This document shows positions 23,549 through 34,388 of a stretch of DNA of 64,000 nt, one piece after another. A model generated the notes under the pieces. It made no database searches. It was given only the letters and a program-made list of their open reading frames with translations, and was not told the origin of the DNA. This stretch comes from Mesorhabditis belari (taxonomy: Eukaryota > Nematoda > Chromadorea > Rhabditida > Rhabditidae). The position numbers and the translations under genes were made by a program. Every line of letters begins with the position of its first letter. Positions within the stretch are counted from its first letter, which is position 1. The stretch is from assembly GCA_958450365.1 (NCBI GenBank), contig CAUEEP010000733.1:1694001-1758000 (forward strand), written 5' to 3'.

Positions 23549-24673
23549 ATGATCAAAATCCCTTTGAAAAATTTACCCGAAGAGCTCAAAGATTTATCGT
23601 TACGCCAAATCGATTTCTTTGATGCATTAAATTTTCTCAAAACGGATAAAAAGTGCAGAAGTTTTCTTCTAAAAAATGGACCATTGCGGAAAATTCGCTC
23701 AATTTCTATTTTCTATTATCCGAAAATTGAAAAATCGACTTTTGAGATAGTGATTGCGCCAAAAAATGGAAAACAGATCGAAATCAGAGCAATGGATGGG
23801 ATTTGGATAGACTCAAAAGGAGGCTTTGACATGAAGAATCCTTTCTTTATATTGAATTTACTCAATTCTTGTCAAACTCTAAAATTCTGGCATTGTCGAT
23901 ATGATGATGAAGTGAATGGAAATATTGAAAAAGATCTAGAAATATTTGCTCGAAAATTCTCCAATCTCCGAGCAGTTTCCTCATTCGAAATGGCGATTAA
24001 CCTGTCTTTTGCTCAAAAATTCATCGATGATTTCTATTTGAATGTTGTTGAGAATTTTACTTTGGATTTTCGTGGAAAAGACATGAGCTCAACTCAATAC
24101 GAAACAAATGCATATTCGATTGAAATAGAAGATTTCGAGAAAATCCTTTTCAAACCGAACATTCGATCAGCTAAAGTCAAGCAATTTTACACCCCGAAAA
24201 GTGAGATTCTTTACGAAGTGCTGAAGAAAATCAATACAGATTTGGTACTTTTCGATAAAAACTTTGATTTGGATGATTTCAAATGTTTAAAGTCGGTCTT
24301 AAAAGAAATCCCTAGTCAAAATCCTGATCGAAAAGCGATTCTGATTCAAGGGAAACTCTGTGAAAACGAAACTTTTGACGAAGTTTGTCAAAATGTTTGC
24401 AATTCAATCAATTCGCTTTTAAATGTTGAAGAATTGAGCTTTAATGACAATTCCCAAATCTATGATCAACTAAAGAAAGACTTTGATTTGAAATATTTTG
24501 AATATTTTGAGAAAATCTACCTTTCTCCGGAAACGATTGTTGATTTTCATGGAGAGAACAAGCGAAAGCTTTATCGATTGAAAAATTCGGCTGGGAAATT
24601 TGTTGTCCTTTATATTATGTTTATTTGTAATCGAGTCAGTTGGAAATTTATGGCTTTTATAAAAGAAATTTGA
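23549..24673 (+). CDS. F-box-associated-like nematode protein, single exon
   Basis: A single uninterrupted frame of 374 codons runs from ATG 23549 (an upstream ATG at 23504 is possible). The N-terminus, IPLKNLPEELKDLSLRQIDF followed by a leucine-rich helix, resembles the divergent F-box start of nematode F-box/FTH-type proteins. The rest alternates hydrophobic and charged segments like an FBA/FTH or degenerate leucine-rich fold (LSFNDNSQIYDQLKK). Such proteins are substrate adaptors of SCF ubiquitin ligases in the cytosol. The lack of introns is unusual among its neighbours and suggests retroposition or a young lineage-specific copy. The family call is tentative; coding status is well supported by length. 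Confidence 0.6.
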   Translation: MIKIPLKNLPEELKDLSLRQIDFFDALNFLKTDKKCRSFLLKNGPLRKIRSISIFYYPKIEKSTFEIVIAPKNGKQIEIRAMDGIWIDSKGGFDMKNPFFILNLLNSCQTLKFWHCRYDDEVNGNIEKDLEIFARKFSNLRAVSSFEMAINLSFAQKFIDDFYLNVVENFTLDFRGKDMSSTQYETNAYSIEIEDFEKILFKPNIRSAKVKQFYTPKSEILYEVLKKINTDLVLFDKNFDLDDFKCLKSVLKEIPSQNPDRKAILIQGKLCENETFDEVCQNVCNSINSLLNVEELSFNDNSQIYDQLKKDFDLKYFEYFEKIYLSPETIVDFHGENKRKLYRLKNSAGKFVVLYIMFICNRVSWKFMAFIKEI

Positions 24674-24754
24674 TTCGTTTTTTCGAAGAATAAATATTGT
24701 TCAAGTAAAACTTCAGAAAATGTACACAAAGAGAAGAAATCAGATAATTCTTCA

Positions 24755-24828
24755 GGCGGGGTTCGAACCAGCGACCTCTGGCTCACTAGGAAAACGCTCT
24801 ACGAATGAGCTACACCAACACGTATCCC
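24755..24828 (-). repeat. tRNA-derived SINE-like element, copy 2
   Basis: The minus strand reads like a tRNA, with A box TGTAGCTCATTCGTAGAGC and B box GGTCGCTGGTTCGAACCCC. The anticodon arm is mismatched. About 90% identical to 25498-25571. Confidence 0.55.
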
Positions 24829-24962
24829 TCAATCACGCTCAATTTACCTGAAATTTGAATTTTTTGTTTAATTATTAGAAAGTTTTCAGTAAAATTTCGG
24901 TATTTTTATGCATTTAGCATGATTTTTTTGTAATAGTTTTGCGAGATTTTTAGATTTTTAGA

Positions 24963-27409
24963 TTATTTGACCCGTGACATCTCTGGCATGATCGTCCGCT
25001 CGAAATTGCTCTTTGTAAATTGACTCGGCACAATCAAATTGACGGGAATTTTCCTGTAAATTGAACTAATTTCTAAAAATAATTGATGAAAACCGTCTCA
25101 AAATTCTAAAAATCAAACGAAGCAAATAGCTTTTGTAGAGTTTTGATGTGAAAATGATATTGCAAGATGAGAGCTTTGTGTGCGTGTAGGCGATCGCAAC
25201 GGTAAAGTTGAGAAAGGCTGGGTATTGATGAAAATTGAAAACTTGAGAACTTGTCAGACCTTGAGAAACGGAAACTTCTCCGACGACAATAGTTACCAAT
25301 ATGATCAAAGGAATGGCGATCGTTGTGATTGGAACCAAAATCTGAAACAGTAAAGCTTAAGGTTGTTGTATATATTCATCCAGTAGAAAGACGAGATTTA
25401 AAATCGAAATACAGTAGAAAGACAAGATTTCTACTTGCTAATCTAGTAAAAAATGACTTATAGTTGGACGGGTTGGGGCTGGGAATAGATGCACGGTGGC
25501 GGGGTTCGAACCAGCGACCGCTGACTTACCAGGGAAACACTCTACGAATGAGCTACACCAACACGTATCCCACTGCCGCTAGAGTAGGGCTTTATGGCTT
25601 TCTAAACAAAACTTACCCCTTGCGTCAATGTGTAGAGATATTTCCGATGTAAACTGATTGTTTTTTTGCTCATGTAGGAGCTCTTGTCGTTGAGAATGTG
25701 AAAGCAGTGCCAAATCGTGAGAATAGCCTGTAATGGTAAGTTTCCTTTGTTTCCTTAGTTTCGAGATTTTCCCTTATTCTTTTATTTTCAACTGGCTTAC
25801 CGTCGGAATCAGATAAACAGCCATGCCCAATATAGCTGACACGAGTACTGTAATCGATGATACCATAATGTATGGTGGATAAAGAGGAGCATAATGAACA
25901 CTGCAAATGTCTTGAAGAGTGCCGAGGTAAGCAAATGATGGATATTGCTGAAATGGACAAGGGAAATTCGACTATGACAGAGCTATGACTTCCAAAAACA
26001 GCAACAGCTTCAATTAGAGAATTTTTGCAAGTCAAGTTCTAGTTTTCACATAAGCTATAACGTATCTGATAGAGTTTTCATCGGAGATTCTGAATCTGGT
26101 TTTAGTTTTTCCGAAACGCTTCTGTAACGAGAGAAATTTGGAATACAAAATTTGGCCTTTTTCGGCTGTTTTACAAGTTTTTTCATTATTTCCTAACTGT
26201 ACTTTGATGTCTTTTTGACATCAGAGTACTTCTCCGTACTCTCTTTTTGCGCCTAATTCGAATCCCTTCACTGCTCACTCTTTTTGCTTTTTTGTTTAAT
26301 TGAATTCTAAATTTTAAAAATTCAAATTGCAAAGAAAATTTATATTTTGCTTTTTGCGTTCCAGAAAAACTAAAAGCAAATTCAGAATCTCCGATAAAAC
26401 TCGATTAGATCGGCCAGGGCTTGACATCTTGTACTCGACTTGAAAAAATTCCCTAATAAGTTTACACAAGTCTAACTCTAACTGGTCAGTCTTACCCTGA
26501 CTCTGGCTTCTCACTTTGGAATAAAGTTCCGAGACATTGAAACACCTACCTTAAGAATGTTCTGTAGATTTTCAGTCTCCGGCCCACAAACTATCGGAAA
26601 TGCCAAAACTCCGCTGACGACCCATGTGTTCAAAATAATGTAATGAAGCACAATTATAACTCCAAAAGTGATAGGTTTAAATCTGAGCTTTCTATGATTT
26701 AGCAAAAGACTGAATTTACTTCAAAAAGCTGTCATTCCTCAACAAGAGCCAGTGTCGATATGCAAAACATTGATAGGCGCCAAGGATCATCGACGGAATC
26801 ACGAAAGCCGCGGACACCTATGGTTTGTTGTTCGAATTCTACTTATAACAAACATCACTTACAATTAGTCCTCTCATGCTGAGGATTCCTGCACGATAAA
26901 ATGGACCGTAGCATGTGGCCGAGAGAGTTGGAAAAAAGAATTCTGGCATTGCGCCGTGGATAACCATTTCGAATAAGATTGACCAAAACTGGAAACAAGT
27001 TGATGGTTGATGGCAGACAAGTTGATGGCTTTTATTGGTTTTGATTGATGAAGCTAGATTCAGGTCTGGTTGGACTTTGTTGGTCAGTCCGGCGGATCAG
27101 ACTAACAATAAGACCTGACTTCTGGTTCTGGCCTGGTTCTGGCCTGGCCCTAGGCTTGCCTGGCTTGGCCCGGTAAAATTCTCATATCTCTACTCTACTC
27201 ACATGATAAATAGCGAGATGCCAGCGATAAGTGCTCGCCAATTCCAGAGATACAGTCAGTATCACCCAAAGAGTAAAGAAGTTTATCAAAATCCCGAGAA
27301 AAAGAGATATATAAGCATAATCAATGTAAATATCAGGTCGTTCATAAACGATTATATTTGAGTTATTCATAAGTTTGAGAATGAAGATCAATAATATGGC
27401 TTGAATCAT
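24963..27409 (-). CDS. srh-like serpentine chemoreceptor
   Basis: About eight minus-strand exons form a 7TM receptor of the Str/Srh superfamily. Exon 1 (from ATG 27409 or 27370) has YISLFLGILINFFTLWVIL and STYRWHLAIYH. Next come FWSILFEMVIHGAMPEFFFP; SAAFVIPSMILGAYQCFAYR; ITFGVIIVLHYIILNTWVV; LGTLQDICSVHYAPLYPPYI with ILGMAVYLIPT; and AILTIWHCFHILNDKSSYMS with SLHRKYLYTLTQG. The final transmembrane exon has ILVPITTIAIPLIILVTIVV, and the short last exon ends PEMSRVK at 24963. The extracellular P-rich loop and the late 'H-x-K-Y-L-x-x-L' segment fit srh/str layouts. It would act in the cilia of chemosensory neurons. A tRNA-like SINE sits in the intron at 25498. The frame looks intact. Confidence 0.75.
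25498..25571 (-). repeat. tRNA-derived SINE-like element, copy 3
   Basis: Close twin of 24755-24828, in an intron of the srh-like gene. Its loop CTGGTAA gives a GGT anticodon, so the source may be a tRNA-Thr. The anticodon stem is imperfect. Confidence 0.55.
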
Positions 27410-27582
27410 TTGCTCATTAAGTTGCTCGTTGTAGAAGGCAGGTGAAATGTTGTGTATTGAAAAATTTCTTTTCTTTGATTTGGAGGACAGAGATTTGACT
27501 TTTCGATAGCGAATATTAAATTAAAATTACGATTTATTTAAAAGTGAATAAACAAAAGTGTCAACTTTTTTTAATCTGTTTG

Positions 27583-27665
27583 GTGCTTGGAAACAATGGA
27601 AAGGCGGATGTTTTTGGAATAGCACTTGAAAGCATATCCAACAAAACAGTCATCGATACGATTTT
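27583..27665 (-). pseudogene. stray copy of channel TM2 exon
   Basis: About 80 bp match the TM2-coding exon of the ligand-gated channel at 28485-28557 with only a few changes. On the minus strand it would encode SMTVLLDMLSSAIPKTS. The match has neither the acceptor-side start of the exon nor any neighbouring exon, so it is a fragment. It sits between the srh-like gene and the channel gene in the same orientation as its source. Confidence 0.75.
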
Positions 27666-27960
27666 AAAGTCCTTTCCAAGGATACTCAATTATATTATAT
27701 TTGGTCAATGTTTATGCAATGACTAATCCATTTAAATTTCTCAGAGCAGCTTTTCTGTTTGGTTAGAATGAAGATTTTAACTGCTTTCGGCAGCTTTTTG
27801 ATTAAATTACCCAGTTGTGATGACATCTTTAATGATGAAATGATAAAAGGATGAAACGTCAACAGATTTGTGGAATATTAAAATGTTCTTGTCCTGTTCA
27901 TTGCATGTAAATGTAAAGAGAGATCAATTGAAGAATTTAATACAAAGAAATCTTTATTAA

Positions 27961-30900
27961 TTAATTCCAAAACGATAAAAACACTATGAAACCAATCAAA
28001 TTCAAGATTTGAAAGAAAATTAAGAGAAAGTAATTTCGATGTAGGATGCTGGTAATGAAACGAATCACTGTAGAAGTGAAACTAAAGAAATTTCGATTTT
28101 TCTTTCTTTTCAAATTATTTACCTGCTTGTTTTTAAAGTCTCTTTTTCAGTCTCAGACAATTTCTCATCTTGTTTCTGATCATGGTGCTTTTTGGGATTT
28201 GGTAAACAATGAAGAGTGATGACAACAGAAGCGAATGAAGTGATTGCCACGCAAAAAACGACATAGATTCCTGAAATTTATATAAATGGGAACGAATAAT
28301 AAAGATGCAATTTTTCCAAGCCACGCAAACCTACCGTTTGCTGCAGGTTTGACCCATCAAACTTGTAAACTAGAGCCTGTTCTAGTTTAAACGAGTATTT
28401 CAACAAGCCAGGCTTGACTCGTTTACTTTAAAAAGTTGTTTAACAGGTATACAACTTTTGAAGGAAAGTTCACTCTCACCTAACAATGGAAAGACGGATG
28501 TTTTCGGAATAGCACTTGAAAGCATATCCAACAAAACAGTCATCGATACGAGACTTGTCAGACCAATCGTTAGCTGAAAGGTAAAGAGAAATGAGAAAAG
28601 ATTTACATTTAGACTAAAACAATCTACGTGTCTAATTTTTTTTTACTTCAGTTTGTTTTTTACCTTAACAAGTTGCTCCTTTTTAATATTCGGTGTCCAG
28701 AACATGCCCACAATTGACAGAGTTGTCAGAATGAAACAAGGAGTGGCGATCACGTAAACATAGAAATTTGGTACTCTTCGAATGCTGAGCATATAACATA
28801 ACTGAAGAAGATTGTTTAGGTTCAGAGCTTTTACTTACAATTTCCATTCCTCCCTGACTTGCGCTAAGTGATGAGATGTTCGTCACATCCCATTCACCGT
28901 TTCCCTGAAAGCTTTTTGGTACCGCGATTCCTCGACCCCGATAACGATAATTTACAACTGAATATCTTCTTGCGGGGCGATCACAAAGAAAAATAAAATC
29001 TCTGTGTTTGTGGTGTTCTTTATGCACCAGCGTATTCGCTAGCCGCCTGGCAAACCGCTCTGGTATAGGGTGCTTTACTTTTGCACCCTGAACCGACTTT
29101 CCCGTTATTGGCGTCACTATGCCGAAATTCCTTGGAAAAAACCTTTACCTTTTCCTCAAAACCTTTACCTTTGCCTAAACCTTTGCCTCAAATTTGGCTC
29201 TATTTTTGCTACAAAACCTGCCTCCTGCCAAACCATTGTGCTATTCAAACCGCACTCAAACTGAAAGAATAATGCGATCCGACTCCAGCGACTTGTCTTT
29301 CAATTTTCTCAGGACTCGTTAGTCTAATCAAAATCTATTTGGCATCATTTAAAAATCCTGAAGTTTTCATTAAAACCATAAAAAGTTAACATTAATATTC
29401 TTCCCAGACAAAGTTATGGACTTTCAAAGTGTGAATACTTTAAAAAATTCCTTTTGACTCTAAAAGTTCTTTTTTACGCTTTTGTTTTTTAACAGGTGCA
29501 ACTGATTCTTTTCGAGCTATTAGATCAACATTATCATTGACCTATAATCAAGGATCTAGGGCTTAAAAACAAACCCAAGCCAAGAACTGCTTCGAGAACA
29601 GTACTCCAACCAGTCCATCAGTGGCCGGCAGATTCTGTAGGCTGAGATTTTGAGCACTTCTCGCCAAGATTTCAGCGGTCTGAGAAAATTTAGCACTTGA
29701 ACAAATCAAGACTTATTTCAATCAAATACCTGCATTTGCTGCATCTGAAAGAGAAAAGGATCAATGCCGACACTCATCGAAATCGATCGTCTGAATGGGT
29801 TGGTCAATTGGATGCCTGATCAACACTTACACATCAAAAGCCAGTGACATTATCGGAATTGGGCAGAGTTGTTTGTCAAATGGGAAAGTGTTAATCTAAA
29901 AATGTTTCATGTCCTGATCTAAAATGATCTAGAAAAAAGTAAAAAATAATTTGTCAACAGTGTCAACGAATTAATGGAATAGTTTCCCTATTCAGCAAAG
30001 CTATTCGCAAAGCTAAATTTTCACTGAAGACTACCGAAAACTTACAATGATTGGACAAGCCACTTCAGTGTAATAGAACACAGGGAAGTAGACGGTGCCG
30101 TTGCTAGAGATTTGCACAGATCTCATCGCCTCTCCAGCTTTTACCGAATCAAGTGTTTTACTAAATAAATTCATGATTCTTTGAAGGCTCAAAGCCTGGT
30201 ATTTTGGTGGTTGGGAGGAGCCACTTTTGACTTCTTTAGTCGAATCTAGCGTTTTGAACGATTCGTGCCGATACTTCTGAAGAAAGAGATATATGCTGAA
30301 GCAATTGATGCTATTTTAAGCACGTTTTTGATAATCCTATTCGATGATTTGTCCTGGTTAGCCTGCTGTACTTTAACCACCGAACCTTATCTCAAAGCTG
30401 ATTGCACTTGGAAAGCTGCAATACTAATTTAAAATATGTTGGAAATACTCTAAAATTTAGCACTAATCGCTTCATCATATATAATTATCCCGGAATAGAA
30501 GAAAAGTAGCGACACAAATCGCTTAAAACATTAGATTCGACGAAGCCAAGCCAAAAGTCCCAGCTGGCTATTATTTGTTTTTTTTTACTAACTATAAGCT
30601 ATAAAACTAACGCATTCCCTATTTGACAGTCTGGAATCCACATGATCTCCGTCGAGACGAAAAGATAATCGGTTCCATTGAAATTTGTTGGATCCCAGAC
30701 AAGTCTCGGGTCTCGCCAATACTATATTCAATATTGCTTTCAAAAGTTTTCTTGATGCTAACATACCATTTTCAATTCGAGGTTTACACTCAAGAGTTGG
30801 CTCTCTGCATCGAGTGAGACCAGTTTTATGTAAAAAAGATCAAAATGCACTTGCAATTTGTTCGCTGAAATTGGTTTTTCTCCGAATTTTAAGTAAAATA

Positions 30901-31025
30901 TGACCAGTTCCGTTTTCGCCAGTTTTCCCATTAAATGGAAACAAGTAACGATTGTAGTTTCTCTTCGTAAAAAGTTCATTATACAAGTTGTTCGCATCAT
31001 TCATGTGTGATTTGTATTCTTCTGC
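27961..31025 (-). CDS. Cys-loop ligand-gated ion channel subunit
   Basis: About eleven exons build a pentameric channel subunit. Ligand-binding half: ANNLYNELFTKRNYNRYLFP, then HFDLFYIKLVSLDAESQLLS, YWRDPRLVWDPTNFNG with IMWIPD, then NGTVYFPVFYYTEVACPI and FPFDKQLCP, the signature Cys-loop. Later NGEWDVTNI precedes TM1 (FYVYVIATPCFILTTLSIVG). TM2 is LTIGLTSLVSMTVLLDML, TM3 is GIYVVFCVAITSFASVVITL and TM4 is the last exon (FFQILNLIGFIVFLSFW), stopping at 27961-27963. TM2 lacks the usual glutamate before it (VK rather than EK) and has Val at the central leucine position. No vicinal Cys pair was seen, so it is not a typical alpha subunit. The signal-peptide exon was not found; a MITE lies just upstream. 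A repeat A copy sits in the intron at about 28925-29330. Expected at neuronal or muscle membranes. Confidence 0.85.
28925..29115 (-). repeat. dispersed repeat A, copy 4
   Basis: Lies in an intron of the channel gene. It shares the GACCCCGATAACG block and CTCTGTGTTTGTGGTGTTCT with copy 1, and encodes RRYSVVNYRYRGRGI on the minus strand. Similarity to copy 1 may extend to about 29290 through TCACTATGCC(C/G)AAATTC. A CCTTTACCTTT tandem stretch follows. Confidence 0.6.
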
Positions 31026-31115
31026 AACTTTTAAAGTTAAACTCTTTTTCAGACACTTTCGATGAAAATTTGTATTTTTATTTGTAATTTGTAATTTGCA
31101 CTTTAAGTTATACTA

Positions 31116-31634
31116 TTGGGTTGGTGAATTGAAAACTGCCGGCTATTGTCATATGTGACAGTTTGTGCACTTTCTTCAAAAGAAACCCATTTTGGTGTCA
31201 ATTGAAAAGTTGTAGAGAATCAAAAATTAAGCTTATATGCAAATTTTCAGAACGATTCAAAAACTGGTTTTCAAGAAATGCCAAATTTACGAATTTTCAT
31301 AAAACTTGCATTTTAAGCGAAACTACTAAGTGAATCTTTTTGGAAATTTGGATATAAGCCTAATTTCTGATTCTCTACAACTTTTCTATTGATACCAAAA
31401 TGGGTTTCTTTTGAAGAAAGTGCTCAAACCGGGACATCTCCAGTCCTCCATTTTTGAGTCTCACACTTGTCTCACACACAAACCAAAATCCTACTACGAA
31501 AGAGGAATCCGCAAATTGCCTGTAAAATGGGCAGAAGTCGTCAATAATAATGGAAATTATTTGGAATGAATTGATGGTTTTATGTTGAATAAATTTTAGT
31601 TCAAAGTCCCGCAGTTTTCATTTCACCAACCCAA
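31116..31634. mobile_element. mariner-type MITE, long palindrome
   Basis: Begins TTGGGTTGGTGAATTGAAAA and ends with its inverse, flanked by TA. Inner arms also pair (GTTGTAGAGAATCA with its inverse), so most of the element is palindromic. No transposase. It lies directly upstream of the first recognised exon of the ion channel gene. Confidence 0.75.
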
Positions 31635-32270
31635 TAGATTCTAGGGTTTCTAAGGCCAATCTGATCAGAGCCCGGCTAAAATACAAGTTCTTGCCTGGCT
31701 TCTGGTGGGTCCAGAGACTCTTTCATTGACATTGACAGTTTAGTTTTGGAAATCATGCACTACCTGGACTTGCAGTATCGTAGTCAAAGTCAAATTGAGC
31801 ATCAAGGAATTTAGCGAAATAAATCAAACAAAAATAAAATGTATTCATTGGGCTTTGATAACTCCAGTGAATACAATGAAAGTGAATGGTTAACTTTTTG
31901 ATTCACAGCTGAAATTTGAGAATCACTTGGTTCTTTGGTCCCTTTTTCGCCTCCACTTGAATCAAGTCAAATAAATGGCATGGGAATATGAAATGACCGT
32001 TGAACACTCAAAAGATAAACAAGAAAAGAATTGAATTTAAAGTAAATAGTAATAGTTATGATTTGATCCCATTATCACGTTCAAAGTTTCATTCATAAAG
32101 CAAAACTTTACTCATGAAATAGTTGTTTTGTAATGTGTTTTGGTGGATAATTTGCAAAAGCTCGAGTAATTTTTCTTATAGATTGAAATCAGAATTAAGT
32201 AAATCGGATAAAATCTAAAAGTGAGCTTATTTTCCTTTGTTTTGCATTATTGTTTCTTTGAAGTTAAAAG
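31635..32270. other. intergenic, AT-rich
   Basis: No gene, repeat end or RNA feature recognised in this stretch. Confidence 0.35.
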
Positions 32271-32271
32271 T

Positions 32272-32474
32272 TTGGGTACTTGTCGGTTATACATCCACAC
32301 AAACTCATCTCGGTTAAGCAAGGGTCAGCTCCTTGTGAGCGGTGATGTTCAGTGAAGTAGAGTGCTCACCTGAAGTGATCAGTCGATCAGTTGAACGAGA
32401 ATGGATAACCGAAAAGATTCGCATGGAGATGCCCAACCGAGATGAGTCTCTGTGGAAAACCGACAAATACCAAA
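32272..32474. mobile_element. short palindromic MITE
   Basis: About 45-bp inverted ends contain TTGTCGGTT and ACTCATCTCGGTT on both sides. The interior has no ORF of note. Two hundred bases in total. Class unassigned. Confidence 0.6.
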
Positions 32475-32610
32475 GTTTGTTTTCTTTGTGTTTTAAAGTT
32501 TTAAAGGCGAAAAGTTTATTTAATTTCAACGTTCTAAACAATTTAAATAAATAATTTAAGAGAATTTCTAAAAGAAAAACATAATCTTCTTTACGAACTT
32601 GTAAAAACTT

Positions 32611-32888
32611 CTAAATTGCAATCATTCTCACGAATTCCTCATAGTTCACGTATCCATCTTGGTTGACATCAGCTCTACCGAGCATCTCGTCCGCCTGGAA
32701 ATGATTCGATTTAGTGATTCTCTTTCTTTTACCTCATCATCAGACAAGTTCATCCCGGTCTCACCCATCAGATTGCGCAACTCGTTCCGCGAAATGTATC
32801 CACTTTGATCTCGATCTGCTTCTTGACAAGCTCGGAAGAGACAATCGATTTGGCCTTGTGTCAGAGCTGATATCACTCTGGAAAACAT
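32611..32888 (-). CDS. small EF-hand (calmodulin-like) protein
   Basis: Two exons (about 32888-32733 and 32694-32611) join at DDE|ADEM. They give two EF-hands: DRDQSGYISRNEL and DVNQDGYVNYEEFV, each with a full set of Ca-binding side chains. The ends of the protein, GQIDCLFRACQEA and FVRMIAI, resemble the C-lobe of calmodulin or troponin C. An ATG at 32888 exists but overlaps a good acceptor (TTCAATGTTTTCCAG), so the real protein may have upstream exons and a second pair of EF-hands. Two hands and about 79 residues is half of a normal calmodulin. Confidence 0.7.
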
Positions 32889-33540
32889 TGAAATAAACTG
32901 ATCAAAACCGCAAAGGACTCAAAGTAATAGTGAAAAGTTGATTCTTTCTAATGACAATCCTTAGAAAACTTAGAAAAGCTGAAGTGCCAAAAGGAAATCT
33001 TTAAAGAAAGACAATTCTTGAAAAAATGGGAATGAGTCTTTTAAAAAAAACGTGCTCGCTTAAAATTGCAAGACTTTCGCCTCCACTCTTCTGTTTCTTT
33101 TGCATAATTTTTGAAAAACGAATTGTTTCAGGAAATGCTTACATAGAAACAACAGTCTTTTCAACGAAATTTGTCTTTTACAAGTTGAAAAGCAGAAAAA
33201 AAATCAATCGAACGAACTTGGTTTTACCTTGGTTCTGGTAGCCTGTATACTTCACAGTTAGATTTTTATTATATTTTAAAATTTAGGCTTTTATTTTGAG
33301 ACTCACAAATCTATATCCTACATATAGAGACAAATGAAAGAAATCCAAAATTAACCTTCGATTTGATCCTTTATAAGTAGTCTTTTCGTTTGCCGCCTAT
33401 GCTCAACAAAGCAAAAAAAATCCTCAAACTACTTCTTTTCGTCTTTGGGAGCAGCCGAAGTTTAAAGATCGACTTTCAAATCTTGATTTTCAACTTTCGA
33501 ACGTTTGTTTCAAATTGAGAAAATACTTTGAAGGACGTTT
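32889..33540. other. intergenic, possible missing 5' exons
   Basis: AT-rich. I looked for N-terminal EF-hand exons on the minus strand and saw none. Confidence 0.3.
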
Positions 33541-34137
33541 TAGGAACAGTTTTGTCTGATAAATTTACGGACGAATGTATGGTGGCATCGGATGTGTGCA
33601 ATCCGAACGCTGGCCCTAAACCAGATACAATCTCGTTGATTTCTTTTGACGAGGTGAAATTATAAAATGATGACTAGAGTGAGTATTGTTCAGATTGATA
33701 GTTCAGATTTGCGGATTTCCAAAAAGCTCGAGGCTTCGGAGGACAAAGTTTCGCCAAGGCCGAAAAAAAAAGAACGAGTTCCGAAGCCAGAAAGCACAAT
33801 GGTATAGCGTGCAAAAAGTTTGTTTTTGATTGAAACACAAGAAAATTTAAATTTTCCCAAAAACTTCGGCGCTAAAAAAGCAAGTGACGCTAAAAAAGCG
33901 AAAAACAGCTCTGTTGCTGGATTGTGGGACATTTACACGCCCCCGCCCCCCGCCATTGTACAAAAATTATATTACTACATCGATAATTTGGTTTTAGCGA
34001 GAATCGATCCTATGTCGGACCTTTTCCTTAAGCTCATTGTCAGCACAATCAATTTCCAGGCTGATCTGACGAACAAGGGACTGTGGTTGCAGTCATGTGC
34101 ATCACAACTATCCATGTATTGGGTTGTCCAGTTATGA
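33541..34137 (+). CDS. unidentified multi-exon protein, partial
   Basis: Three plus-strand open stretches have splice signals. About 33541-33652 (GTVLSDKFTDECMVASDVC then PKPDTISLISFDE) ends at GTGAAA. About 33690-33801 (DSSDLRISKKLEASEDKV then PRPKKKERVPKPESTM) follows TTGTTCAG. From about 33840 to the stop at 34135 is an Ala/Lys-rich start (AKKASDAKKAKNSS), then LWDIYTPPPPAIVQKLYYYI and DPMSDLFLKLIVSTINFQA. The middle is highly basic and acidic and looks disordered. No family recognised. It ends against a solo MITE arm, so the 3' end may be truncated. Confidence 0.35.
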
Positions 34138-34141
34138 ATGC

Positions 34142-34240
34142 GCGTTTTTACTATTTTGTAAATTTCTCAAGATATCGAACAGATGTGTATGAGTGTTATA
34201 TATTATTCGAAAGCTGAAGGTCCCCTCTACCTTTTGGAAT
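34142..34240 (+). repeat. solo arm of the 36.5-kb palindromic MITE
   Basis: Matches the outer arm of the element at 36524-37199 through GTTTTTACTATTTTGTAAAT and TATATATTATT. The second arm is absent. Confidence 0.65.
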
Positions 34241-34388
34241 TAGATAAGAAGAGAGGCTTGCGCTGCAATATGTCGAAGATCTGGTTTTGAAAGAAGAAAT
34301 TGTTGTTGAATAAAAGGAAACGCTGTTCGACTTGTATTCTGCACAAAGTGCAAAAAAATTTATTGCCAATAAAGATAGATTTTCAATG

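Noticed and set aside
24755..25571. Two tRNA genes
   Set aside because: The A and B boxes are good, but the anticodon and acceptor stems pair poorly and the two copies behave like a dispersed repeat with relatives elsewhere in the window.
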